From assembly GCA_905213155.1 (NCBI GenBank), contig CAJMHI010000066.1:1-8187 (forward strand): a DNA stretch of 8,187 nucleotides, in the 5' to 3' direction. The position numbers and the translations under genes are program-made. This DNA comes from an uncultured Acidaminococcus sp. Its GTDB lineage: Bacteria; Bacillota; Negativicutes; Acidaminococcales; Acidaminococcaceae. Positions 1-5,704 of the stretch are shown here, piece after piece. Position 1 is the first letter of the stretch; each line of letters starts with the position of its first letter. Below the pieces are notes generated by a model that saw only the letters and a list, made by a program, of their open reading frames with translations, ran no database searches and had not been told where the DNA came from.

Positions 1-41
1 AGTGCGAGAAAGTAATTATGGGCTAAATTTTGCTTGATTTT

Positions 42-1277
42 TCATAGCTGGTCTCTTTTTCCCGGCCCTAAGACCCGCAGCAGCTCCTGGGGCGAGGTTT
101 CCCCGGCGAGCACTTTGGCCCGGCCATCCTGCCACAGGCTTTCCATGCCGCCTGCAAGAGCCATCTGCTCCAGCTGCATTTCACTGGCGCCTTGCAAAAT
201 CTGCTGCCGTGCTTTTTCTTCCAGCACAAACAGTTCCTGAAGCGCCATGCGCCCCATATATCCGGTGTGCCGGCATTTTTCGCAGCCCATTGGGCGATAC
301 AACGAGACACTTTGGGAAAGGTGCAGATAGGTTTCCTCCCAGCTGCCTTTTTCTGCCATATATTGCTCTTTGCAATGGGGGCAGAGCTGCCGCACCAAAA
401 GCTGCGCTGCCGCGCCCAAAAGAGCAGAAGATACTAAATAGGGCTCCACGCCCATATCCAAAAGTCTTGTCACGGCCCCTGCCGCTGTATTGGTATGCAG
501 GGTACTAAACACCAGATGCCCGGTAAGCGCCGCCTGGATGGCAATCTCTGCGGTCTCCCGGTCCCTGATTTCGCCGATCATCACAATATCCGGGTCCTGC
601 CGCAGTATGCTGCGCAAGCACCGGGCAAAGGTCAGCCCGATTTTCGGCCGCACAGCCACCTGGCTGATGCCTTCCATCTGGTATTCCACCGGGTCTTCCA
701 CGGTGATAATTTTTTTCTCTTTGTGATCAAGTCCAGAAAGAGCCGCATACAAGGTGGTAGATTTCCCGCTGCCCGTAGGTCCTGTCACCAGAAAAAGTCC
801 ATGAGGCTGGCCAATCAAGTGGCGAAAGGTTTCCAAATGGGTCGCAGAAAATCCCAAGGAAGCCAGCTTCGGATGCACCTGCTGCTGATTCAGCAGCCGC
901 AGCACCATGCTTTCTCCAAAAAGGGTGGGCAGTGTAGAAACCCGGATATCCACCTGGCTGCCCTGCCATCGTTCCTGCAAGCGTCCATCCTGGGGCAGGC
1001 GTTTTTCCCCTATATCCATCCCTGCCAGGATCTTAAAGCGGCTCAAGACCGGGTCCTGCAAATTTTTTCGGATCTGCATCAGCGGCTGGAGTACGCCGTC
1101 AATACGGCAGCGCACCAGCATTTTTTCTTTGCCCGGCTCCAGGTGAATGTCACTGCTGCCCAGCGCAAGACTTTGCTGCAAAATCTCCTCTGCCAGTTGC
1201 ACGGCAGGAGCAGCCGCTTCTTCCCTTACAAATTCACTGTTAATTATTTTGTTTTCTGTTGTCAATGTGCTTAGCAT
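42..1277 (-). CDS. Type II secretion / type IV pilus assembly ATPase (GspE/PilB/ComGA family), short form
   Basis: Cytoplasmic hexameric ATPase that powers assembly of a pseudopilus or pilus. In the 411-residue product, the N2 domain begins near residue 27 (SDIHLEP at about 42-48). A Walker A (GPTGSGKST, 166-174), Asp box (TVEDPVEYQ, 192-200), Walker B (DPDIVMIGEIRD, 228-239) and His box ending in STLHTN (to 263) follow. A complete zinc tetracysteine is present: CPHC at 299-302 and CEKC at 332-335, spacing C-x2-C-x29-C-x2-C as in T2SS GspE. The N1 domain that docks GspE/PilB to the membrane (family length about 500-570 aa) is absent, as in the short ComGA competence ATPases. An upstream in-frame ATG at 1286 directly abuts the AGGAGG, so the ATG at 1277 (9-nt spacing) is chosen. 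The gene is divergent from the GspC/PilP-like and secretin genes, which are probably its partners. Family assignment is secure; GspE versus PilB versus ComGA is not resolved. Confidence 0.95.
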   Translation of the reverse strand: MLSTLTTENKIINSEFVREEAAAPAVQLAEEILQQSLALGSSDIHLEPGKEKMLVRCRIDGVLQPLMQIRKNLQDPVLSRFKILAGMDIGEKRLPQDGRLQERWQGSQVDIRVSTLPTLFGESMVLRLLNQQQVHPKLASLGFSATHLETFRHLIGQPHGLFLVTGPTGSGKSTTLYAALSGLDHKEKKIITVEDPVEYQMEGISQVAVRPKIGLTFARCLRSILRQDPDIVMIGEIRDRETAEIAIQAALTGHLVFSTLHTNTAAGAVTRLLDMGVEPYLVSSALLGAAAQLLVRQLCPHCKEQYMAEKGSWEETYLHLSQSVSLYRPMGCEKCRHTGYMGRMALQELFVLEEKARQQILQGASEMQLEQMALAGGMESLWQDGRAKVLAGETSPQELLRVLGPGKRDQL

Positions 1278-1286
1278 GTAAAACAT

Positions 1287-1292
1287 CCTCCT
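1287..1292 (-). promoter_or_regulatory. Shine-Dalgarno site deciding the ATPase start
   Basis: Read on the minus strand this is a perfect AGGAGG. The first ATG (1286) follows it with no spacer and cannot be used efficiently. The second in-frame ATG (1277) is 9 nt away, which is a normal spacing, so the protein should start MLSTL rather than MFYML. Confidence 0.75.
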
Positions 1293-1314
1293 ACAAGTTC
1301 CGGATTCCCGCTCT

Positions 1315-1336
1315 CAAAAGGACGATTTCCCTTTTG
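1315..1336. repeat. Inverted repeat, 7-bp arms, in the divergent intergenic region
   Basis: CAAAAGG (1315-1321) and CCTTTTG (1330-1336) are perfect inverted copies separated by 8 nt. It lies between the ATPase ribosome site and the centre of the divergent control region. It could be a protein-binding operator or a small hairpin in the ATPase leader RNA. The pairing is seen directly; the function is inferred. Seven-bp arms in A/T-rich DNA could also arise by chance. Confidence 0.4.
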
Positions 1337-1353
1337 CCATAGGCACCCGGCCG

Positions 1354-1392
1354 CTTTTTCCTTATAATAAAAAAGCGAATGTAAGGAAAAAG
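1354..1392. repeat. Perfect 11-bp inverted repeat overlapping a TATAAT box
   Basis: CTTTTTCCTTA (1354-1364) and TAAGGAAAAAG (1382-1392) are exact reverse complements with a 17-nt spacer. The left arm runs into the TATAAT at 1363-1368, and the right arm ends 3 nt before the GGAGG (1396-1400) of the plus-strand gene. If transcription begins about 7-10 nt after the TATAAT, only the right arm is transcribed. The repeat would then act as a DNA operator rather than an RNA hairpin. If transcription starts further upstream, it could fold in the leader next to the ribosome site. Confidence 0.55.
1363..1368 (+). promoter_or_regulatory. Possible -10 box for the GspC/PilP-like–secretin operon
   Basis: An exact TATAAT hexamer lies 38 nt before the ATG at 1407, inside the divergent intergenic region. 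No good -35 hexamer sits 16-18 bp upstream; the best match, TTGCCA at 1334-1339, is 23 bp away. No TG extension precedes the box. If this is the promoter it is weak or activator-dependent, which would fit the flanking inverted repeats. Confidence 0.35.
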
Positions 1393-1406
1393 ATTGGAGG
1401 CAATGC

Positions 1407-1925
1407 ATGGCTCATAGTATACCCTATTTTTTTAAATTATACAAATTCCCTTTTCTTGTGGGGGCAGCCTTAACAATCAGCAGTGTTTATGTCTATACGC
1501 AGCTCCAAGTCCCAGCGGCTGCCCCGCTCCCCCCTGTTCCCAAAGAGCAGACAATATCACATGAAAAGAAAACTGCGAAAGCAATAGCTCCCGAAGCACA
1601 GCCCCGGCGGGATCCTTTTCGCCCGCTGAATCACCCTATTGATTTAGAGAAGAAGCCCGTGGAAGAAAAAATACCCGTTTCCCCGTCAAGTATACCCCCA
1701 GAAAATCTTGCAGTGTCCCCTGCACCTGCGGCACCTCTTAGCTACCGTTTCAGCGGGATTATAACTGTGGACGGCCATAAAAAAGTACTGGTTACAACGC
1801 CCAATGGCTCCCTGCTGGCAGGCGAGGGCGATGCCCTGCCGGGCAAAGGGACCATCCAGAGCATAACGGGAAATACACTACAGTGCAGGGGAGAAACCAT
1901 CCCGCTAGGAGAACGCTGGTCATGA
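1407..1925 (+). CDS. GspC/PilP-like inner-membrane protein of the secretion/pilus machine
   Basis: A 172-residue protein with one N-terminal membrane segment (about residues 13-31) and a proline/lysine-rich linker (about 32-110). The linker carries an RRDPFRPL motif (67-74), a DPF-type motif also seen in PilP-like proteins. A small C-terminal beta domain (about 112-171, YRFSGIIT ... GNTLQCRGETIPLG) follows. This layout matches GspC homology-region and PilP domains, which link the inner-membrane platform to the N-terminal domains of the secretin. Position supports this role: its TGA overlaps the ATG of the secretin gene (ATGA at 1922-1925). The start has TGGAGG at 1395-1400, 6 nt before the ATG; an out-of-frame ATG at 1403 is too close to that site. 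Sequence similarity is diffuse, so the call rests on architecture plus neighbourhood. It cannot be assigned firmly to the GspC or the PilP lineage. Confidence 0.7.
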   Translation: MAHSIPYFFKLYKFPFLVGAALTISSVYVYTQLQVPAAAPLPPVPKEQTISHEKKTAKAIAPEAQPRRDPFRPLNHPIDLEKKPVEEKIPVSPSSIPPENLAVSPAPAAPLSYRFSGIITVDGHKKVLVTTPNGSLLAGEGDALPGKGTIQSITGNTLQCRGETIPLGERWS

Positions 1926-3160
1926 AAATTTTATTGCGCTTACTCTGTTTTTGTTTCTTCTGCCTTTTTACCCCGGTTCGCTGGGTATTAGCAGCCGATA
2001 CCATCTCCCTCACTGTACACGAAGCCCCGGTAAAGGAAATTCTGCACAGTCTGGCCGAACTCTCCGGCCGCAGCATTATTACTGACCCGCAGGTGACCGG
2101 TACCCTTTCTATCAATCTTCAGGAGGTTCCCTTTAGGGAAGCACTGGATCTGGTCACCCGTTCCCGTGGTCTGTGCTGTCAGCAGGAAGGCAACACCATT
2201 ATCGTCTCCACACGGGAGCAAATGGCCCGGAATTTTGGGCGGTTATCTATTCATCCCCTGGACTATATTGCCGCCAAGGAAACGGCTGAAACCTTAAAGC
2301 CGCTTTTCCCTTCCCTCACCTGGGACCTGAACAGCAACGCTTTGCTGCTGCAAGGAAGCCCCGCAGAAGAAGAACGCTTGCGGCAGACCTTACGCACCTT
2401 GGACCAACCCACAAAGCAAATCACCCTGGAAGCCCGGATTTTATCTCTGCGCAAGGAAGCCTCCAAGGAACTGGGCCTGCAATGGCACTGGGGTTCCCTG
2501 CCCGCCTCCCGGGACAGCGGGACATCCGTGGAAACTAAGTACGGTGGCCGGATTCATTTAGGGCATGGGTACGGGACAAATTTTGAAGCCAAATTGTCCG
2601 CCCTCTGCCAGGAGGGAAAAGCCAGAATCTTGGCGACGCCCCGGATTATCACGTTGCCTGGGAGAGAAGCCAGTATTTTTATCGGCGACCACATTCCCGT
2701 GGTCACGGAAAAAGTCACCAACAGCACCACGTCCACCACTACAGAATATGTGGATGCGGGCATCCGCCTTTCCTATACGCCGCTTTTAAGCAATGACGGC
2801 ATGATTACTGCCAAGGTGCATACAGAAGTGAGCACGCCCACGCTGATTGCGGAACTAAAAAATTACCGTATCGCCAGCCGGACGGCGGACACCCATGTGC
2901 GGATGCGGGAAAAAGAGACGTTGGTCATCGGCGGACTCATCAGCGAGGAAGAACAAAAAAGGCTGGAAGGGATACCACTCCTCTCCAAAATTCCTCTTTT
3001 GGGAGAGTTTTTCAAGTATCGGTCTTCCAGCAAAAATAAAACGGAAGTCTGCATGCTGCTGACGCCGTATATCAGCGAACCCGGCAAAGGGCCTTCTATT
3101 TTTAAAGCGCCCCCCGGCGCTTTACCCGCTCCAGAAACTGGTGGAGAACCCGTGCCGTAA
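1922..3160 (+). CDS. Secretin (GspD/PilQ family), short form
   Basis: Forms the outer-membrane channel through which a pilus, secreted protein or incoming DNA passes. In the 412-residue product, a signal peptide covers about residues 1-25 (cleavage near VLAA). An STN/N0-type domain follows at about 28-96 (VHEAPVKEILHSLAELSG; LQEVPFREALDLV), then one N1-type domain (about 106-163) and the secretin core (about 166-384). Core hallmarks are ATPRIITLPGREASI, GDHIPVV followed by a Ser/Thr-rich gate segment (about 266-274), VDAGIRLSYTP, ETLVIGGLI and IPLLSKIPLLGEFF. It is much shorter than usual GspD/PilQ (about 600-700 aa), lacking AMIN repeats and extra N domains. The start chosen is the ATG at 1922, with AGGAG at 1907-1911; an ATG at 1883 in the same frame lies inside the preceding gene and lacks the signal peptide context. 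The C-terminal tail after residue 384 is low-complexity, and its last 19 residues overlap the opposing NUDIX gene. Confidence 0.93.
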   Translation: MKILLRLLCFCFFCLFTPVRWVLAADTISLTVHEAPVKEILHSLAELSGRSIITDPQVTGTLSINLQEVPFREALDLVTRSRGLCCQQEGNTIIVSTREQMARNFGRLSIHPLDYIAAKETAETLKPLFPSLTWDLNSNALLLQGSPAEEERLRQTLRTLDQPTKQITLEARILSLRKEASKELGLQWHWGSLPASRDSGTSVETKYGGRIHLGHGYGTNFEAKLSALCQEGKARILATPRIITLPGREASIFIGDHIPVVTEKVTNSTTSTTTEYVDAGIRLSYTPLLSNDGMITAKVHTEVSTPTLIAELKNYRIASRTADTHVRMREKETLVIGGLISEEEQKRLEGIPLLSKIPLLGEFFKYRSSSKNKTEVCMLLTPYISEPGKGPSIFKAPPGALPAPETGGEPVP

Positions 3161-3734
3161 TGCCCCAGATCATCCGGTTTTTCCACGGATAGAAATACAC
3201 CGGATAGGTGGAAATGGGTTTCCATTCGGTATTATTTTTCTGGCTCTCCGGATAGGGAAAGCCCGCTTCCCTGCGGCTACCCATGGTCACCTTGCCGGTA
3301 AGCGGTGTGAGATGCAGCAAATCCTCTAGAGGAACGGTAAATACTTCCCCTACTTCCTCCGCCTGGATGTGCAAGGGTTCTTCCGCAGGGAGAATCCCGG
3401 CGTAGGGATAAATAATAGGACCTCTATAGGCATAAAAATATTGCAGGGGCCCCAGTACGGTGATTTTATCTGCGTGAATCCCCAGTTCTTCCCCTGTTTC
3501 CCTAAGGGCCGTCGCCAGCAGTGTAGGATCCGTATCTTCCCTGTGACCGCCCGGGAAACAAATATCTCCGGGCTGCCAGTGAATGTTGGCAGAGCGCACT
3601 TCAAAAAGAATTTCCCAGCCGGTTGCCCCCTTTACAAGAGGCAATAATACGGCACTTTCCCAGATGTGCATGCTGCTGTCCACCCGCATGGTTTGATCGG
3701 TCCATAAGGTTTTTAACGTTTGGATGGTTTCCAT
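3102..3734 (-). CDS. NUDIX hydrolase, CoA pyrophosphatase (NudL/UPF0035) type
   Basis: Predicted cytoplasmic Mg/Mn-dependent hydrolase that cleaves CoA or a related nucleoside diphosphate derivative. In the 210-residue product, the Nudix box spans 62-86 (GGHREDTD ... LRETGEELGI) and keeps the metal-binding RExxEE core (R78-E79, E82-E83). The upstream E of the box is D, which is normal in NudL. The UPF0035 signature typical of CoA pyrophosphatases precedes it at about 43-63 (LFEVRS ... GDICFPGG), with H in place of the usual R after the RS motif. The C-terminal IWGITARVLHQF (189-200) matches the family's conserved final helix. The start ATG at 3734 has AGGAGG (3739-3744) 4 nt upstream, slightly close. 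Its 3' end overlaps the secretin gene tail-to-tail by 59 bp. Because the conserved helix is encoded there, the NUDIX frame is constrained in the overlap. Substrate is inferred from the family, not proven. Confidence 0.9.
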   Translation of the reverse strand: METIQTLKTLWTDQTMRVDSSMHIWESAVLLPLVKGATGWEILFEVRSANIHWQPGDICFPGGHREDTDPTLLATALRETGEELGIHADKITVLGPLQYFYAYRGPIIYPYAGILPAEEPLHIQAEEVGEVFTVPLEDLLHLTPLTGKVTMGSRREAGFPYPESQKNNTEWKPISTYPVYFYPWKNRMIWGITARVLHQFLERVKRRGAL

Positions 3735-3754
3735 GAGCCCTCCTTGTGGTAATG

Positions 3755-3785
3755 AAAAACGCCGTTTCCCCGGAAACGGCGTTTT
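3755..3785 (-). terminator. Intrinsic terminator downstream of the lon–engB–hisD operon
   Basis: AAAACGCCGTTTCC (3756-3769) is the exact reverse complement of GGAAACGGCGTTTT (3772-3785), giving a 13-bp GC-rich stem with a 4-nt loop. Read on the minus strand the stem is followed by a T5 run (3755-3759 as T). It begins 9 nt after the stop codon of the dehydrogenase gene, as expected for the end of that operon. On the plus strand the tract after the stem is TTTT followed by GG, so it might also stop antisense transcripts weakly. Confidence 0.88.
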
Positions 3786-3794
3786 GGTTTATGA

Positions 3795-5054
3795 TTAGAA
3801 GCGGCACTTAGCGGCATAGGCATGGCCTTCCAGCCCTTCTCCTAATGCCATCCGGTGCACCAGTGGTGCCAATTGCTTGGACGCTTCCGGTGTCATGCTT
3901 TGGTGGGTGCAGGTTTTCAGGAACGTCCCCACATAAACGCCGCCCGTATAGCGGGCAGCTTTCACCGTAGGCAGGGTGTGATTCGTCCCGGAAGCATAAT
4001 CCCCGAACACTTCTGCCGTATTTCCGCCGATAAAGAGACTCCCGTAATTGTGGAGCTTGGAAAGGATGGCATCCGGATTCTGCACATTGACTTCCAGATG
4101 TTCCGGAGCGTAACTGTTGGCTTTTTCTACCGCCTGCTCCAAATTATCCAAAAGTACCACTTCTCCGAAGGTATCCCAGGATTCCCGGGCAATGGCTGCC
4201 GTAGGCAGCCAGGAAAGTTCTTCGTCCACAGCTTGTATCACTGCATTGGCCAATTTTTCATCCGTGGTAAGAAGAATGGCTTTGGCATTAGGATCGTGCT
4301 CTGCCTGGGCCAATAAATCTGCCGCCAGGGTTTTCGCATCGGCACTCCCATCTGCAATCACCAGGACTTCGCTGGGGCCCGCCACAAAATCAATGCCCAC
4401 CTGTCCATAGCATTGCCGCTTGGCTTCGGCCACAAACTGATTGCCAGGACCCACAATCATATCCACCGGTTTAATAGAAGGTGTGCCATAGGCAAACGCT
4501 GCAATTGCCTGTACGCCTCCCAGAGCGTAGATTTCGTCGGCCCCAGCCAAATCCATGGCCACCAAGGTTTTCGCGTTTATATGGCCCGTTCCGTGGCTCA
4601 CAGGGCTTGCTGCAGCAATACGCTCCACCCCGGCAACTTTAGCCGGCGTAATCAGCATCATGGCAGAAGAATATAGAGGAAAGCGCCCGCCGGGTACGTA
4701 GCAGAGACAGGAATCCACCGGAATGACCCGATGTCCCAGATGAATCCCGGGCGTGGGTTCAAAATCCGGCAAATCATGAATCGTGGCCCGCTGTGCCTTG
4801 GCAAACGCTGCTAAATTGGCCAGAGCGGCTTTCATGTCCGCCAGTTCTTGCGGAGTTACCGCTTCATAGGCCTGCCGGATTTCTTCCGGAGTCACCCGAA
4901 AGCTTTCCCGTTCACAGCCGTCAAACTTTTTGCTGTAAAAGTGCAGGGCCTTATCTCCCTGCTCCACCACATCATCAATAATGGCCGCAACGGTCTCCCG
5001 CAGTTTCCGGCGGTCTTCCTTTGTCCGCTCTTTTCCCTTCTTGATATATTTCAT
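3795..5054 (-). CDS. hisD: Histidinol dehydrogenase family protein (HisD/HpsN-like)
   Basis: NAD- and zinc-dependent alcohol dehydrogenase fold. HisD oxidises L-histidinol to histidine; the related HpsN oxidises 2,3-dihydroxypropane-1-sulfonate to sulfolactate. The 419-residue product is full length. It keeps the zinc ligands Q250, H253 (AQAEHD), D352 (GDYASG) and H411 (EGLEGH) and the catalytic pair E318-H319 (APEHLE). AGPSE (225-229) and GPGNQFVAEAKRQ (202-214) are also conserved. YVPGGRFPLYSS (119-130), GTNHTLPT and ARYTGGVYVGTFLKT read more like HpsN-type paralogues than biosynthetic HisD, which typically has GPNHVLPT. No other his gene is visible. It is third in the lon–engB operon, 17 nt after engB. 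ATG 5054 is chosen: AGAAAGG (5065-5071) lies 10 nt upstream, whereas the alternative GTG at 5063 is 1 nt from it. The family is certain; histidine synthesis is only one possible role. Confidence 0.85.
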   Translation of the reverse strand: MKYIKKGKERTKEDRRKLRETVAAIIDDVVEQGDKALHFYSKKFDGCERESFRVTPEEIRQAYEAVTPQELADMKAALANLAAFAKAQRATIHDLPDFEPTPGIHLGHRVIPVDSCLCYVPGGRFPLYSSAMMLITPAKVAGVERIAAASPVSHGTGHINAKTLVAMDLAGADEIYALGGVQAIAAFAYGTPSIKPVDMIVGPGNQFVAEAKRQCYGQVGIDFVAGPSEVLVIADGSADAKTLAADLLAQAEHDPNAKAILLTTDEKLANAVIQAVDEELSWLPTAAIARESWDTFGEVVLLDNLEQAVEKANSYAPEHLEVNVQNPDAILSKLHNYGSLFIGGNTAEVFGDYASGTNHTLPTVKAARYTGGVYVGTFLKTCTHQSMTPEASKQLAPLVHRMALGEGLEGHAYAAKCRF

Positions 5055-5071
5055 GGGCCTCACGCCTTTCT

Positions 5072-5704
5072 CTATGCATCCAATCCTTCCATAATCCGCT
5101 GAATTAAGTCCTTGCGAGTCTCATGACTCATGGCACTATAGGTCAGGAGCTGCCCGGGGCCAAATCCAAAGGTACGCTGGTAGAGGGCTTTTTGTTTGGC
5201 CAGCGCATTTTTGCCCAGCTTGTCCGTCTTGGTCAGCACTACCACCACGGAAAGCCCTAAGGACACCAGCCACTCATAACATTCCCTGTCGCTTTCCATA
5301 GGATCCCTCCGGCAATCCATCAGGAGATAGACCTGCCTTAGGTAGGGTGAATTTTCCATATAGCTGCAGATGAACGCCGACCATTGTTCTTTATTTTGCT
5401 GGTTGGTCCGGGCAAAGCCATAGCCCGGCAGGTCCACCGCATAAAAGGTATGCTGCTGCGCCCCGTTCTCCCCATTTTTCTTGGCCCGCAGCTGATAAAA
5501 ATTAATGGTCTGGGTCTTGCCAGGGCTGGCACTGACCCGCGCCAGATTTTTACGCCGGGCCAGAGAATTTAACAAGGAAGATTTTCCCACGTTGCTGCGG
5601 CCGATAAAGGCCACCTCATCCAACGTATCCTGGGGGTACTGGGTAGCCTTTACCGCCGACGTTACAAACTCCGCACTGACAATATCCCATGCGCTACTTG
5701 GCAT
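5072..5704 (-). CDS. engB: Ribosome biogenesis GTPase EngB/YsxC (YihA)
   Basis: Essential GTPase that assists late assembly of the large ribosomal subunit. The 210-residue product shows all G motifs: G1 GRSNVGKS (35-42), G2 in GKTQT (62-66), G3 DLPGYG (91-96), G4 TKTD (158-161) and G5 SAMS (190-193). The EngB-typical SAEFVTSA and NLARVSASPGKTQT segments are intact. Its length is usual for the family. It overlaps the end of lon by 11 bp, the conserved lon–ysxC arrangement of Firmicutes, so translation is probably coupled to lon. The ATG at 5704 is chosen because homology begins about 9 residues later and this start gives the short overlap. An in-frame ATG at 5749 has a passable AAAGGG site but would add a 15-residue basic extension (MRQRHKTLKERKSRK) encoded inside lon, so a longer form is not excluded. 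Confidence 0.96.
   Translation of the reverse strand: MPSSAWDIVSAEFVTSAVKATQYPQDTLDEVAFIGRSNVGKSSLLNSLARRKNLARVSASPGKTQTINFYQLRAKKNGENGAQQHTFYAVDLPGYGFARTNQQNKEQWSAFICSYMENSPYLRQVYLLMDCRRDPMESDRECYEWLVSLGLSVVVVLTKTDKLGKNALAKQKALYQRTFGFGPGQLLTYSAMSHETRKDLIQRIMEGLDA

Noticed and set aside
16..45. Nine-codon peptide MKNQAKFSP as a leader peptide or small gene
   Set aside because: There is no ribosome site of its own, and it follows a stop codon overlap that may be chance. It is kept only as an observation about the missing next gene.
495..1274. 259-codon open frame on the plus strand opposite the ATPase gene
   Set aside because: It is the antisense shadow of a well-conserved ATPase. The translation is a low-information Gln/His/Phe-rich sequence with no recognisable domain.
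1334..1339. TTGCCA as the -35 box of the plus-strand operon
   Set aside because: It is a fair hexamer, but the 23-bp distance to TATAAT is too long for a standard sigma-70-type promoter.
1792..2115. 107-codon minus-strand frame across the GspC/PilP-like and secretin junction
   Set aside because: It lies opposite two coupled genes with a clear signal peptide and secretin domains; its protein has no recognisable features.
3855..4316. 153-codon open frame on the plus strand opposite the dehydrogenase gene
   Set aside because: Antisense shadow of a full-length conserved enzyme, with no credible ribosome site or domain.
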